A DNA stretch of 64,000 bases, from contig NC_073302.1 of the NCBI RefSeq assembly GCF_027595985.1, positions 218,122,354 to 218,186,353 of the forward strand, written 5' to 3'. Source of the stretch: Sorex araneus. Its lineage: Eukaryota; Chordata; Mammalia; Eulipotyphla; Soricidae. The notes under the pieces are model-generated. The model saw only the letters and a list, made by a program, of their open reading frames with translations. It searched no databases and was not told where the DNA came from. Every line of letters starts with the position of its first letter. The first letter of the stretch is position 1. The position numbers and the translations under genes were made by a program. Shown in pieces: positions 1 to 32,934 of the stretch.

Positions 1-221
1 GCTGACACAGGGACGCTGACTCTGCCTGCATAAGGGGTAAAATCTCAAGCTACCTTAGTTTTTAATGAGCCTTATGCAATGAATTTGAAAAATTAAATCA
101 GTTAGGCTAAGGAATGCTACTTGGAAATCACCAAACCTTGAAGGCAGAAAAACAAATGACGAATGCTCAAATGCTCAGAGTATGAGAAACAATTATCAAT
201 AGCATAGAAAGCACAGTTCTT

Positions 222-400
222 TTATTTTGCTTTTTTTGGGTCACACCTGGTGAAGCACAGGGGTTATTCCTGTCTTTTCACTCAGGAGTTACTCCTGGTG
301 GTGCTCAAGGGACCACATGTGTTGCTGGGAATCGAACCTGGGTCAGCCGCATGCAAGGCAAATGCCCTGTCCGCTCGCTGTGCTCACTCCAGCCCTGGAA
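222..400 (-). repeat. tRNA-derived SINE (shrew-type)
   Basis: A reverse-oriented copy runs from the T-rich tail (ttttgctttttttgggtcac) to the reverse complement of the tRNA-like head (ctcactccagccct). The B box is visible as its complement (gaatcgaacctgg variant). Small ORFs across it are SINE translation and not genes. Confidence 0.85.
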
Positions 401-2980
401 GCACAGTTCTAAGTTACTTCTTTCTTACTACCCTGTTCATCCCTTTCACTAATATTTCACTTCATTAGTCCAGGTGTCAGTCATTTTCAACTTCCCTTTA
501 GTCACCTCTTTACAATGCCCATTCTTCCTCTTCTACAGGGTGTTCTGTCTTAGACGACATATTCTCTAATTGGGGTATTAATCCCATGATGAAACAAGAA
601 TTGAGAGCTGTTGTAAATCTCTGTTCTCTCAATTATCTAAGAAATAATACTTAGCACCAGTTTAGATGTCCACTCTCAGTACTTTAGCCAGTTGACAGGT
701 TGGGGGAAAACAACTGATCCTGCCCTTTGGGCTAAGGTCCCCCTGGTAAAGCTCTGGCTTCTGCTTTTCTGGCTAGACTGGTGGAAGCATGTTCAACATT
801 AAGTTTCTTTATAGACTAGACAGCTTACTTACTGAATGACCCAATTATTCAATCACCTTTGTAGAACTATAACCTGATTCCTATAAAAAACAGTTACAGA
901 AATATGGGATTCTCTCCTCCTTCACTTTAAGTTTGCCAGACGGCTTAACAAACCTGGTTTGTTCTTTTGCATTAGCACAGCAAGAGTGGAGAACTCCATT
1001 CGAGATACCTTGTTACTTACTGAGAAGTCCTGGGGATTGGTCAAAGACAGAGCAGGAGACATGTCAATAATGGCATTTGATGTTTTACCTCACATCAGGG
1101 CTACCCCAGGCTCGGCCATAAGATATGAAGATCAGGTTCCATGACGAACTAGAGGCAGACCCTTCAGGAAGAACTGGGCTCAGGCCTCTCCCCCTCTGTA
1201 GGAGTGTCCTGGCAGTCAGGAGTCCATCCCATCCCTTCTTCGGGGCTGGGAGAGTTCTCCACCTCCAGATTTTGGACACTGAGGACAGGGCCCAGGCTGA
1301 GTCAGTTAATGCAGATTTCCAGCTTCCTCATTTTCCATGGCACAGTCAATGTCCAGTCTTTCCTTGAGCCGGCCTGCCTTTAGGGTGTCCCTGAGGTTTG
1401 TAGGGTACTTGAAATAACAACTGTTAAATACCTGCTTCTCTCATTTAGACCAATCTCCTGACTCTTTCCCAGGAAGAGGGCTTTTGGGGTCCCATAACTG
1501 GTTTTCCTGTCTGCACCAGGGTAGACCCTATCACAGGGAGGAAAGGCTTTTGTCTGGGTTCATGCAAACATGGTGCCTTAATGCTTCATGGTACTGAGAA
1601 GATAAAAGCACATATTTCACCCTTACTCACAATGAGATATACCTGTTTTCTATGGGTTCTAGTCTAATGAAACATCAAGTTCTATAAAAATAGAATATAC
1701 AGTTTAACAACATTTTGTCTAATTCATCTAATTCATTTAGTTCCATGTTGAAAACCTTAATTTCCAATTATCTAAGACACTGTAACAGGAGTCTGGATAC
1801 TAGAACAATTCTGCAGATAATATAAAGAATTTCTTATAACATTACAGTTTGCTCACAGTTTTCTTAATATAGGTTGATCTACCAAGACATTGGGAAAGAA
1901 GTTGCTGATCATTATCTCATTTATCATTACTAAGCTGTACTCTGCAGTACTCTTTCAAAAGCATTAATCAGTCTTTTAGATATTCAGAAGGTTTATCATG
2001 CTCACAATTAAAGATCTTATAACATGTATCAACTTGGCAAAAGTTCACTTTACATTAGAAACTTTACAATTCCAATTTCTAAGGAAACAAATATTAAAAA
2101 ATTAAAACACAGGAAACCTGGTAGTTATTTCTCATTTGGGCATCATCCACAGTTGCTAGGGCAGCTCAGGGCTTTGTGCCTCCATGCACTTCCCCATCTT
2201 CAGAAACCACGAAAGCCAAATGGGCTGCCTGTAGCCGCTTGAATTTTAAAAGTGAACCTTTTTCCTGCAAGGTCTGTATCTTAGGGATTCCCGTTACCCC
2301 GAGAGTGGACGCATTCCTGAGTCTGTAGGTTTTTGACAAATGAATGAATCATTTGCAAACAAAATTCAAAGGCGTAACAAGTGAGTTTACTGTACATTCA
2401 AGTCAATCAAGGAAAAGAAAACTGTACATTGCCCGCCCCAAAGTCCAAGCATCTCTTTTGCCCGTGTACGATGTCACTCGTCCTGTCCCGTGATCACTGG
2501 TCCTGAGTACGATGTCCTGGTCCGGTCCCTCGCCGTCTGCTCGCCTCCAGTGTACGAGGGTCTGGTCTTGTCTCTGCGCTGGTCTCTGTCCTGGGTCTGG
2601 AACCTGTGCTGGTCTGAAATCTGTCACCTGTGTCCCCCTTGTTGGGTCCTGCTGCTTCTCTTGCTGGGCCTGTTTAGGACTGTCCCCCACAAGCCCCCCT
2701 GGCCCCTGAGCTTCCCATCATCTCTATTTACAGTCACATGTACGTGGGCACGAACTTTTACTACCCTGCTCTCTCTGAGGCCAGGGGTGAGGGGCAAAGA
2801 GAGTTTTACCCAGCTTGGGAGAGCGGGAGGTGTTCCTGTTACTCGTTACTTTGCCCCCTCCCCGCCCAGCTCTCCATGGCCTGTTGTGACAGGATACTAT
2901 TACAGCAAGACTGAAAACAACCCGTCAAAGCAATCAGTTGTCCTGCCAGATTTGACCTTCTTCTCCCACCCAGGCATTTC

Positions 2981-2982
<2 letters not shown>

Positions 2983-3043
<61 letters not shown>

Positions 3044-3047
3044 ACAC
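2983..3047. repeat. (CA)n microsatellite
   Basis: A run of about 30 CA dinucleotides, nearly uninterrupted. The cysteine-valine and threonine-histidine ORFs across it are artefacts of the repeat. Confidence 0.97.
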
Positions 3048-5479
3048 ACACTCCCCACCCCTGGAACCCATAATTCCTTTAATTCCTTTCAGGATCAAGA
3101 GCAAAGTTCCATCTTCTGAATGGACTTCCTGCTGACTAAGGAGGGCGCTGAGTTTTTCTGGGGCCCCCATGTTCCTGACTGGGGTGGGACCAAGAAGTTG
3201 ACCCTATTTACAGCAGCTGAACCAGTTTATATGACAGCAGGTCAGATGGTCTCTGGAGTTGCAGGACTCGGGGTGACAGGCATGAGGAGGAGACCTGAGG
3301 TAAGTTAAATAATTTACGACTGGCAGGAGAACACTGGGAGATTGAAAATCAGCTTGTGGGGGAACTTAGCCAAGTTCAGGTCCCAGGACCCCCAGGGGAT
3401 TGGAGCAAGTGTTCCTGGACCTCTAATTAGCCGGGAGCCCAGGTGCCCTGGTGGTTATTGGGGAGCACAGATCTCTCAACTCTGACATATGCACCCCCAA
3501 ACCTTAGTCCCTGGGGTCAGAGTGACAGTACAGCGGGTAAGGAATTTGCCTGGCACACAGCCTACCTGAGTTGGGTCCCCCTTGAGCACCCCGGGAATAA
3601 TCCTTGAGCAGAGTCAGGAGTTACCTCAGAGCACAAATGGTATGGCCCCAAAACAAACAGATCAATAAAACCTTATTCTTTTTCCACTCAAAACCGAAAT
3701 GACAGAGGAAACAAGTTTGCGAGAATCGTGGAGGCCCCTGATAGCCTCTCTGGTGAGATTGGGGTACAGGCAAAGTCACGCTTCCCTTTCTCCATACCCT
3801 TGGGCTAATGCCCGTGATGTGTGCTCCCACTTAGGATGGGGCGGGTACCTCCAGTATCTGTGTTAGTGCCTAAGGCCTTGACTGCATCTGCTGCTTATGA
3901 CCTTTGGATCGACCTTTGTGCTCCCTGACCTGCCCTCTTGTTTCCTAACATCCCAGGATGTGACTGCCACCCTTTGGGATGGACGCACAAAGCTTTGAGC
4001 TGTCTTAAGAAGCTGAGAACTACACCAGGTGGGACTGTCCTGAGCAAGCCGCTTTTGTCCTTCCAAATGACAGTGTGGCAGTAATAAGATGATATACTCG
4101 TACAAGAAAAAAAAAAAATTCTGAACCTTTTTTTTTTTAAAGGAAAAAACAAGGACTGGAGGGGCTGGGAAGGAGGAAGAGGCAGATGAGGTGGAGGTGG
4201 GTCACGATAGGGCCTCAAATACATTGGGGGTATAGAGGCGCTGAGTTTTGTGATGGGACAAGGCGAGAGGAGCACTGGCTTCCTGGGAAGCGCTGCAGCT
4301 GCTGGGAGCACACCAAGGCTGGAAGTTCTCGAAGTTTCCTTCTCCTGGAACCCAAGTCCTGCCCATGAGGGAAAGGCCCATGGGTGAGGCCTGACACTGA
4401 ACAAAACTGAATTAGAGCTTGAGGCAGGTCCCCAAGGCTGTGTGATCTGAAAGCTGTCCTGACACCCACTGTCCACAGGGAACTTCCACTTCTTTGCAGG
4501 GAACACCCCCTTCTTGTGACCTGTTTAAGACACTTTTGGAGGGAGGTAGTTTTTTGTTTTTGAGGATTTGGGACTTTTTAGGAGGGGGGAGTACCGGAGT
4601 CCATACCCTGTAGTGCTAAGAACTTCTGATTCTGTGCTCAGGTGCCTCGGGAGACCCTATGGGATGCTGGGGATGGAACCTGGTCAGCCACATCGAGGCC
4701 AGCACCCTAGCCGCTGTACTGTCAGTACCCGCTGTACTGTACTGACACCAAAAATTATCGAAGGATAATTATCGAAGTTTCTGCTGAATTGTTTTCTGTT
4801 TGTTTTATTTATGCCTGGCTATGCTCCTTGTTTGAGAAACTTAAATCATTTTTCGGTCACTATTTGGAGAACAGACCTGTCAGGTCAAGGGTTTCTGGTC
4901 CACCAAGAGTCTTCCTTGTCAGGACCTGGACTTACTAGGATCTCTCATCTCCAGGGAGAGGTGAATTCAGCGAGACTCCCCCTGCCTGAGGCCACCCCTT
5001 GGGAGGTAGGAGGGTGGGAGGCTGTGATAATCCCCGCTCAGAGGCTCAGGAACTGCTCCTCGACTCATCCCAGTACCCATCTCTCAGGTGGAGTTACAAA
5101 CTGTCCTGGCTCCAGAAGCAGCCACAATCCCGAGACCAGAGCAGATGTTGGGCCCTTGAAATTTTCCCACTACTCGATGGGGCACCGGGGGAGAAAAAGC
5201 TTCTGTTGGACCTGGAGCCCCCACCAGTCCACGGCTGAGAATTCAGAGACCAGTGGTGGCTTCCTCTGTCAGGGCCCAGCAGCCACCAGATCTGCAGCTT
5301 CTGGGCAGGGCTGCGGACTGCGGACTCACCCTTCCTGAGGCCTCCTAAAGCCTGCTGGATCCCAGGTCCTGGGGGCAGTATCCAAGGCTGGACTTGAAGT
5401 GCCTTCGGCAGCATCTGAAATCACCCTCTGGGCAGAGATGGAAGCTTCTAGGCAGAGACTGAGGGAAGCACTGGACATT

Positions 5480-5870
5480 TAAAACTTACCTCTTATCAGA
5501 GCAGAACCAAAAAGGCCAATTCTTTTTGTTCAGCAGGGATCTGACACTTCTTTCTTTTCTTAAGATAAAAACCTTTACTACTTGCTCAGAAAAGACAAAG
5601 CCTAAATTAATCATTCTCTCTGCTAGGGCAGAGACCCAGATAAAAGGTTCCTTTGTAGAGAATATAGGCACCATTCAGGGTTTTCTTTGAAAGACCAAAG
5701 CTGGAAGTTACTATTTTGTGTATTCCCTAGTTAACAGAATGGTAAAAATCTAAGACATTCATGAAAAGAGCAAAACCCACATCAACCACTTTTTCTGTTA
5801 GAACTGAGACCCAAATGACCGCCTTCGCACTGATACAGGAATAACATCACTCCTTTTGAAAGAATTAGAA
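5480..5870. repeat. degenerate tandem duplication of about 200 bp
   Basis: Two blocks share an ordered set of phrases: a stretch near agagacccagataaaagg at about 5,630 and gagacccaaatgaccgcc at about 5,810, each preceded by a ctctgctag or tctgttag word. The similarity is weak and the origin is unknown. Confidence 0.35.
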
Positions 5871-7671
5871 ACAAAGTAGCCAGTCTTCTAGTCAGGAAGA
5901 TTAAAAAAGAAGTAAACATCTTTAAAACCTCATTTCCCATTCCTCTAACTTCTTGTTGGTGAGGTCTAGAGCTGCTGCCATGTTTCATATATTTTCTAGA
6001 TACATCCCCTCAGGCCAACAGCTAGGTTGTCAGTACTGCCTTCCTTGCACAAGGCCCTTTTCCACATCCTGAATCCAGTGCAGTTCTTCCCTACTCCAAG
6101 GGTTTCATGGAACCATAGCAAGATCAGAGAGCTGCTAAGGCACTTGCCTGGAAAACAGCTGATCCGGGTTCCACCCCCAGCACCCATAGTGGACCCTGAG
6201 TGAGCCAGGAGTGAGAGTAGAGCCAACTCAGCCTTGAACACTACTGGGTGTATAGCCAAAAATCCAAACTTTGAAAAACCACAGAACGAAAGGGCGAAAT
6301 CGTGATCCTTGTCCCAGAGAACTTTCCCCCATGATCCTGCAGTGGCCATTGAAGTGATGTTTTTCCTGTGAGGGCATTTCTTCTGAGTTGTGAGGTAAGA
6401 GAGATCAGATGACTCAATTTTCCATCTGTCTAGAGAGCTCAACCTTGTGGTGTTTCACGTTGAAGGTTTGACACAGGGCTGTCTGATGTGGGAACGAAAA
6501 CTGAGATGGGGCTGTGGCTGGGATCACGGTACCTGGCTGAGGAGGAGGAGAATACACAAGATAGTTGGGTATTCTGGCTGTTTCTCAAAGGTGACTGCTC
6601 ATCTGCTGGTTGTCTTCCATGTTGTCCAATTTAGGTTGGACAGAACTGACAAAGTCCAAGTTTTTCTTCCCCCACTTCTTGGTTTAAAGAGGGCAGGAAA
6701 AATGCTACCATGGAACTCCTGTCCTTCCTTTTCTCTGTGGTGATGACACAGGTCACTACGTACAAATCCATTGTCTCTCTGGTCCTGCATCCAAAAGTTC
6801 CTGAGGAATGGTCAGCTCTGGACACCAAAACGTGGTCCCAGAACAGTAGATTTGTCCCTCAGCATCTGGTTCCTGAGGACTGCGTGAAAGATCTTCAGGC
6901 AGAATTAAAGACGCTCAAGCATTGCGGGATCACAGTGAAGTTCCCTGAAATGCTCCATATCCTGGAGGGATGGGCGTTGGAACCCCGTGTGACGGAAGCC
7001 TAATCGTGCACAGTTTTATATGGATCTATCTCACACAGATTCAATTAACGGGAAAAAATCAAAAGAAGAGATCCAAATCACTAATTTTTTAAAAAAATTG
7101 GTGAACAATTTGAAACAAATAAACAAACAATTCAGGTCTTTCCCTGATTTCCAGGTTTCTCTATCCACCTCCAGGTGACTGTGATGTCACTCAACCTGCT
7201 GCTGGATGCCCCATCCGGTTTAGGATGTTGCTTGTCTGATACATGCCATCTGCCAGCCTCCTGGTTGGATCTCTACGATGCTGTGAGTTCAGCCTCTCTT
7301 GTTCCCGCTCTGGCATCAGCAGCTCAGTCCTGTCCTCCATGTTGCGTCGGTGGCCCCACAGCACCGAATCTGTCCCTGGAATTCCTATTCCCTATGGCTT
7401 TGTACCAGCCACAAGCACTGGGGGAGAATATATGCTAGCCCTGCAGGAGCGGGGAAGGATGTCCAGCTTGGGGGCTGCCTGTCACCAGCTGCCATATCTC
7501 ACCCACCCTCCCAGCCCCCAAGACCTACTTGTACCTAATTTGGTTTTGGCGGGCCAGGTTGAAAATGACTCATTAAAGGAATGAAGTGACCTAGCACCAC
7601 ACCCCTCCCCCTGTCATTCCACTCACACCATCGCAGTCATACTCAGGGTGGGCTTGGCCCTCACGAGCCCA

Positions 7672-27469
<19,798 letters not shown>

Positions 27470-27720
27470 CCTCGCAGATCAGAGTCCACGACTAACCGCT
27501 CGGATGCCGAGACAGGCAATGAGCCAAACCCACCCCAGGACCCGGAAATACCCACCAACACGACTCCTATTGGTCCACGGTGTGCCCCGCTCCTCTCTCA
27601 TTGGCTGTTGCTGAGGCCCAGCGCCATGCGGGCGGGTTTCTAGGGGCGGGCTCAAGGGCACGTGCTCCTTAGTCCAGGAAACCTTTCTGTTCCCGCCACC
27701 AACTGTCACTGGGGCTGGCT
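27470..27720 (-). promoter_or_regulatory. promoter of the TULP3-like gene
   Basis: GC-rich and CpG-rich block directly upstream of the start codon. Minus-strand CCAAT boxes lie at 27,569-27,573 and 27,600-27,604 (attgg on the plus strand). GC boxes are at 27,630-27,636 and 27,644-27,650. A CACGTG E-box is at 27,659-27,664. No TATA box is seen. Paired CCAAT boxes about 30 bp apart fit an NF-Y-type, broadly active promoter, and the block could fire in both directions. Confidence 0.6.
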
Positions 27721-28765
27721 CCAGCCACCAGCTTCTCTTCTCTATCCTTAGAAGCAGAGCGTTAGGCTACAGACCCTGTGCTTCATCACCGGAGCTAGTC
27801 CTCCAATGCCTGTTTATAAGCTTTTCCGCATGTTTTGCAAAACCCAGAACAAATACCCAGACCTTGGCTATTTGAAGGCCTCACTAGAAGGCCTCAGTGG
27901 AACCAATATATCAGAGTTTTAGGAATTAAGATCAATCTTAGGACATTTGAGATTTAAGTTAAGCCAATGAGATCGGTCCAAGGTCCATAAGATCCACCGG
28001 CCACACTGCGTGGTTTACCACTTCCAAACTGAGGAACTTGCCATGCACATGCATGGCATGTGCCATGCATGGCCAGCCCAGGACTTTGAAGTTGACATCG
28101 GGCACAGTGAGTTTTGATGTACCCATTAGAAACATAGCTCCCCAAACCCAATGACTGTGGCTCAAATAATAAAGAATCTCAGACAACCCTGCCTTTCCTA
28201 AGCATTTCTGGTTCACGGATGCAGGCTAACAAAACAAAAGGTGACTGACAGTTACCGGAATTTTACATTCAAACTATACACACAGCGCCTCCATCTTTGC
28301 TTACTTTGATCTTGAAATCTTTAAAAATTTTTATTTTAATGAATCACCATGAGACACAGTTACAGGCTTACAAACTTTCATGATTGCGTTTTGATCTTGA
28401 AATCTTTTGAACAGAAAGTGGTTTGTAGGAAGCTCATAGCTCTGGGCATGTTGCATGGTAATACCCTCAGGAAGATTAAGGTGTTTTAATGGAGAGACAG
28501 AGAAGTTATGTATTTCTCAATGTATATTGTGTTATTTTGTTTAGTTTAAATTGTCTCCTGATTAGGTAGTGTCTACAAGGTCTTATAAACCTGTTCCCTT
28601 TCCTCTGGCAATGAGACAAGCCAGTAGAGAAGTCCAGTCTTCCGTCCCAATGCAGCCCCCAGAAGCCTGATGGCTGGATTCCCCCTCTGTCAATGCAGTA
28701 CCTAAGTACCTGGAATCAAACTCACTGAATGCTTTGAGGGTGTAGCTAATAATACTTCGGATTTT
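27721..28765. other. intergenic, nothing recognised
   Basis: Unique-looking sequence upstream of the promoter, with a short L1 3' end piece at about 28,325-28,385. A small palindrome-rich spot (catgcacatgcatggcatgt) lies at about 28,041. A degenerate reverse SINE begins near 28,768. Confidence 0.4.
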
Positions 28766-29102
28766 TCTTTTGTCCTGAGGCCTCACCTAGCAGTACACAG
28801 TATTACTCCTGGCGAGGCTCAAGTGGATCATATGGGATGCTAGGGGCCATGCTCAGATTAGTGGCATGTACGGCAACCACCCTACTTCTGTACTATCACT
28901 CTAACCCCCATTATGTAGGATTTTAACTGAAAACTTAATTAACCCTCCATAAGAGGATAATTTGTTTTTTTTTCCTACAGAGAAACTTGTCCCTGAGGGG
29001 CAGTATGGTTTCCCTTCCACCTTTATGATTACAGACACAGATTGTATTCAGTAAAAGTGGCAATGTCTTCGCATTGGTGTGGTAAAAACTGGGGTTGAAA
29101 TT

Positions 29103-29515
29103 TATAAATTATTTTTTATTGAATCACCATGCGTTAGAGCATTACAAAATTTTTCATGATTGTGTTTCAGCAATACAATGTTCCAACACCCATCCCTATA
29201 CCAGTGTAATTTCCCAACATCAGAGTCCTCCATTTCCCTCCCACCTCTTGAAGTCACACCCAATCCCATCTTGTCTTTATGGCAGGCATCTCTCTTCTCT
29301 CTCTCTCTCCATCTCTTTCTCTCTCATTTTAGGTATTATGGTTGGCAATACACATGCTGAAAGGTTATCATGTATATCCCTTTACTTGCTTTAAACACTT
29401 AGCTCCTGTCCAGAGTGATCATTTCCAATTTGTGTTGTCATAATGGATCCTCCTCTATCTTCACTACCATCCATTTCCCACACCACTGACCAATCATTGA
29501 CTAGTTCTCCTGGCT
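29103..29515 (-). repeat. L1 3' end fragment
   Basis: Reverse L1 3' UTR (attgaatcaccatgcgttag, caacacccatccctatacc, ggcaggcatctctcttctct) continuing into the region before the UTR (aggtattatggttggcaata). Confidence 0.78.
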
Positions 29516-29899
29516 TGAAATTTGTCAATTTAGATTAAATTAAATTAGAGAAAGACCGCTTTACCCAGGAGGTATCTGGTTCTATTTTCCCAAATGCAAA
29601 CCTCAGGACAGTTTAGATGTTTTGATATTTTTTTCTGCCTGAGGTTCCTTCTAGATCTCAGAGACAGAAGGACTGTTTTCCTCCGGTTAGAGGCTGTCTC
29701 CTTAAGACATTTTCCTACTATCAATATGTGTGTGGCCCCGTGGAAAAAAATACCAGTGGAGGCTAGTGACAAAGGAATAAGAAAGAAGAAAATGTACACA
29801 GAAGATTCAGTTCAGTGATTTTCTCTATGATTATACTTATGGATAAATAATATGAATTTCTACAAACATCTAGAAAGTATAGCACGGAGAGTAAATCCT

Positions 29900-30090
29900 G
29901 GGGCCAGATTGATACGGGTAGGGTGTTCACTTTGTATGTGGCCGACCTGGGTTAGATCCTCAGTATCCCATATGGTCCACCTGTGCACTGCCAGGAGTAA
30001 TTCCTAAGTGCAGAGCCAGGAATAGCCCCTGAGCATCACCAGGTGCGACCTTAAAAGCTAATAATAATAATGATAATAATAATAATATTA
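29900..30090 (+). repeat. SINE with (AAT)n tail
   Basis: Copy with head ggggccagattgatacggg and a tail that has become an AAT/GAT repeat. Confidence 0.8.
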
Positions 30091-30099
30091 TCCATCATA

Positions 30100-30935
30100 T
30101 CAACTTTAGAAATGTCTTTGACCATTATTAAATGATGCAAGTCAGAAGAAGGATAAAAACAGGATGATATCACTTGTATGTGGTATTTAGAATAACTGGA
30201 TGAGGAAATGCAATATTTTATTTTATTTTTTATTAATTTATTATTTTATTGAATCATCATGTGGAAAGTTACAAAGTTTTCAGGTTTAAGTCTCAGTTAT
30301 ACAATGCTCAAACACCCATCCCTTCACCAGTACACATATTCCACCAAGAATCACAGTATACCTTCCACCTTCCCCCCACTACCCCAGCCCCCCACCCCGC
30401 ATGTGTAACTGGTAAATTTCACTTTACTTTCACTTTAATTTGATTACATTAAATATTTCAGCAAAAAACTCATTATTATTGATTTGGAGTTTCTCCTCCC
30501 TAAAGTTGATCTGCTGAAAAGAAAGCATTTGATAATTTGTTTTCCAAGAGGAAATGCAATATTTTAAAGAGGAGGGTGCTCTAATAAACAATAGCCCCAA
30601 GCTGGTGGGAGGAGAAGGAAAGAAATAGTGGAAGGGAGGGAGAGAAAAGACAGATGAGAAGGAATGGGGGGCCAGGTCGGGGATTCAGGTACAAAGGTGT
30701 TGTTAAGGAGAGACAGAGCCAAATATCCAAACCACAGTGTCAACAACACTGAAATCAAGAGACCCAAACTTTAACAGCCAAACTTAGAGAGCTGCTTATT
30801 CAGAGGGCAGGGCTGGAGGTGGGGAGGGGATATGGGCAGGGACCTGAGAACATTGGTGGGAACTTGGCATTAGTGGTGGCTAAAGCTCAACTGTGAATAA
30901 CTATGGAAATCATGGTGCTTTCTTTTTTTTTTTTT
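30100..30935 (+). repeat. older L1 3' end fragment
   Basis: Starts with gatgcaagtcagaagaagg and gatgatatcacttgtatgtg, resumes after a nested insert with taataaacaatagccccaag and ends acatggtgctttc-like before a T run. The same layout as other L1 ends, but more diverged. Confidence 0.55.
30202..30566 (-). mobile_element. nested L1 3' end with 19-bp target duplication
   Basis: The 19-bp sequence gaggaaatgcaatatttta occurs at 30,202-30,220 and again at 30,548-30,566. Between them is a reversed L1 3' UTR starting with its T-rich (reversed poly-A) end. This is a complete retrotransposition event into an older L1 fragment. Confidence 0.85.
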
Positions 30936-31374
30936 AATGTGTTGATTGGAAAATAACTTCTAAAAAGAAAAGAAAAAGAAATGGTTTTGCTGATTATATT
31001 TAATGGGAAAAAAAGTCGAAGTGAAGGGAGTAAATCAAACTTAAACACTTCTTCACTGCCAAAGAAACAGCAGCCAAAATTAAAACACTCCCTCAGTGAA
31101 TGGGAAAAAATATCTGCACAGCACTCATGTGACAAAAACACAAATGTCCAAGGTGTGTGAACATTTGCATAACTTAGCAATAAAATAATACACTCAGAAC
31201 TTACTCCTAGTTGGCTGTGTGAATCCTGGTTGGCTGTGTGAAAGGCAAGCGCCCTACCCACTGCACTATCACTCCAGCCCCATCATTTCTTGATTTTCTT
31301 CTCTGCAGTTTCAACCATATATTTTGTTACAATTTTTATTCTAGTTTTATTCTAGTGTGCTTTCCCTTTTATTA

Positions 31375-31555
31375 AACTTTGGTTCTTTGGGGGCCACACT
31401 AGCGGTGCTCAGGACTTACTCATGGTTCTGTGCTCAGTGTGCTCAGTGATCCCTCCTCATGGGTTCCGGGGACCCTATACGATGCCAGGGGATAATCTCA
31501 AACTCACCACGAGCATGGCAAGCGCCCTCTGCACTGGACTATTGCTCTGGCCCCT
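31375..31555 (-). repeat. SINE
   Basis: Reverse copy (ggccacactagcggtgctca to attgctctggcccc). A partial one lies at about 31,190-31,280, next to an old L1 ORF2 trace at about 31,000-31,190. Confidence 0.75.
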
Positions 31556-31889
31556 TTCATTGTTCTTAATCTGTATTTTCATTTAAAGATATTTTTAAAT
31601 ACCTTTAAAAAAACTTTTTGGTGATATAGCTAGTTCTTATAGTAACACATACAACAAGTTACTTAGAATATTTACATCCTCACTCACTCACTGACACAGC
31701 AACTCTGTTCACCTTTACACTCTGATTAAACTTCGTTTTCTGAGTTCACTTTTATTTCTCTTCCCCCATCTGTTTATGCATTTCTCATTGATTTTTAACT
31801 TTTCTCCTAAATGTTCTTTTTGTTTTTTGCTTTTGCTTTCCAAAGTATATTTTTAGAGCCTATGATCTAATAACCAAAGTATTAGAACT

Positions 31890-32560
31890 ATTGGGGTGGC
31901 AGCCACAGTGCAGTGGGAGGGCTCTTGCCGTGCCTGCAGTTGATGCAGGTTCGATCACCAACATCCCATAGGGTCCCTGAGCCCACCAGGAGTGATCCTT
32001 GAGTGCAGAGCCAGGAGGAAGCCCTGAGTACTGCTGAGTGTGGTCCAAAAAAATAAACAAAAGAAAATTAGAACTACCTTATATAGGCCAGCTTACTTAA
32101 ATGATTTTAGGGTTGTTTGGGGATTTGTTTTATAAATTTTAGAGTTTTCAATTTTGGTAAGAATTTTCTATTACAGGGGCTGAAGCGATAGTCCAGCGGG
32201 GAGGGTGTTTGCCTTGCACGTGGCCGGCCCGGGTTTGATTCCCAGCATCCCCTGAGCACCGCCAGGAGTAATTCCTGAGTGCACGAGCCAGGAGTAACCC
32301 CTGTGAATCGCTGGGTGTGACCAAAAAAGCAAAAAAAAAAATAGAAGAAATATACAATTTTTTAAAAAAGAATTTTCTATTACAGGGGCTGGAACACAGT
32401 GCGTAGAACCTTTGCTTTGCACGCGGCTGACCCAGTTCAATTCCCAGCATCCCGTATGGTTCCCTGAGCAACACCAGGAGTAATTCCTGAAAGTATGAGC
32501 CAAGAGTAACCCCTGGGCATTGCTGGGTGTGACCAAAAATGCAAAAAAAAAAAAAAAGAG
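31890..32560 (+). repeat. three forward SINE copies
   Basis: Copies at about 31,890-32,060, 32,176-32,345 and 32,385-32,560. The last two are each preceded by gaattttctattacaggggc. This repeated flank looks like a target duplication or a tandem insertion at the same site. Confidence 0.85.
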
Positions 32561-32934
32561 TTTTCTATCACAATACCAGGTTTTCTGATTCATGAATATT
32601 TTATGTATTCAAATGTCTTTTTCTGTCATCCAAAAATATATTTCTAACATGTAAAATGTTTTGACCAAGAATTTCTTGGACCAATTAGAATTATTTTGTA
32701 TGAGTAAGACTGTTGAAAATCCTTTCACTTTGCAACTTGTTTGTGACTTATGTTCTCAGAGTGATACAGAGTGATAATTTTCTTTGGAGGTTTCCATTAT
32801 TAACCAATGTAGCTCATTCATTAACAGTGAATCAAGACATATAACTATTTATAATTTTCAATGTTTATCTTCTTTGTTGCTTTATCATACTATTGTAGAC
32901 ACAATGGAATAAAGTGAGCTTATAATAGTTGATA

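Larger units (their letters stand above)
401..7560. other. intergenic, no gene recognised
   Basis: About 7 kb downstream of the tubby-like gene. Degenerate SINE pieces are visible near 3,512-3,665 (+), 4,600-4,735 (-) and 6,117-6,260 (+). An open frame at 6,710-7,003 (+) ends in a natural stop but matches nothing I know, has no splice context and no repeat signature. I do not call it a gene. Confidence 0.5.

Noticed and set aside
2490..3119. 209-codon open frame on the plus strand
   Set aside because: It runs through the CA microsatellite; the upstream part has repeated gtacgatgtc words, no recognisable domain and no splice context.
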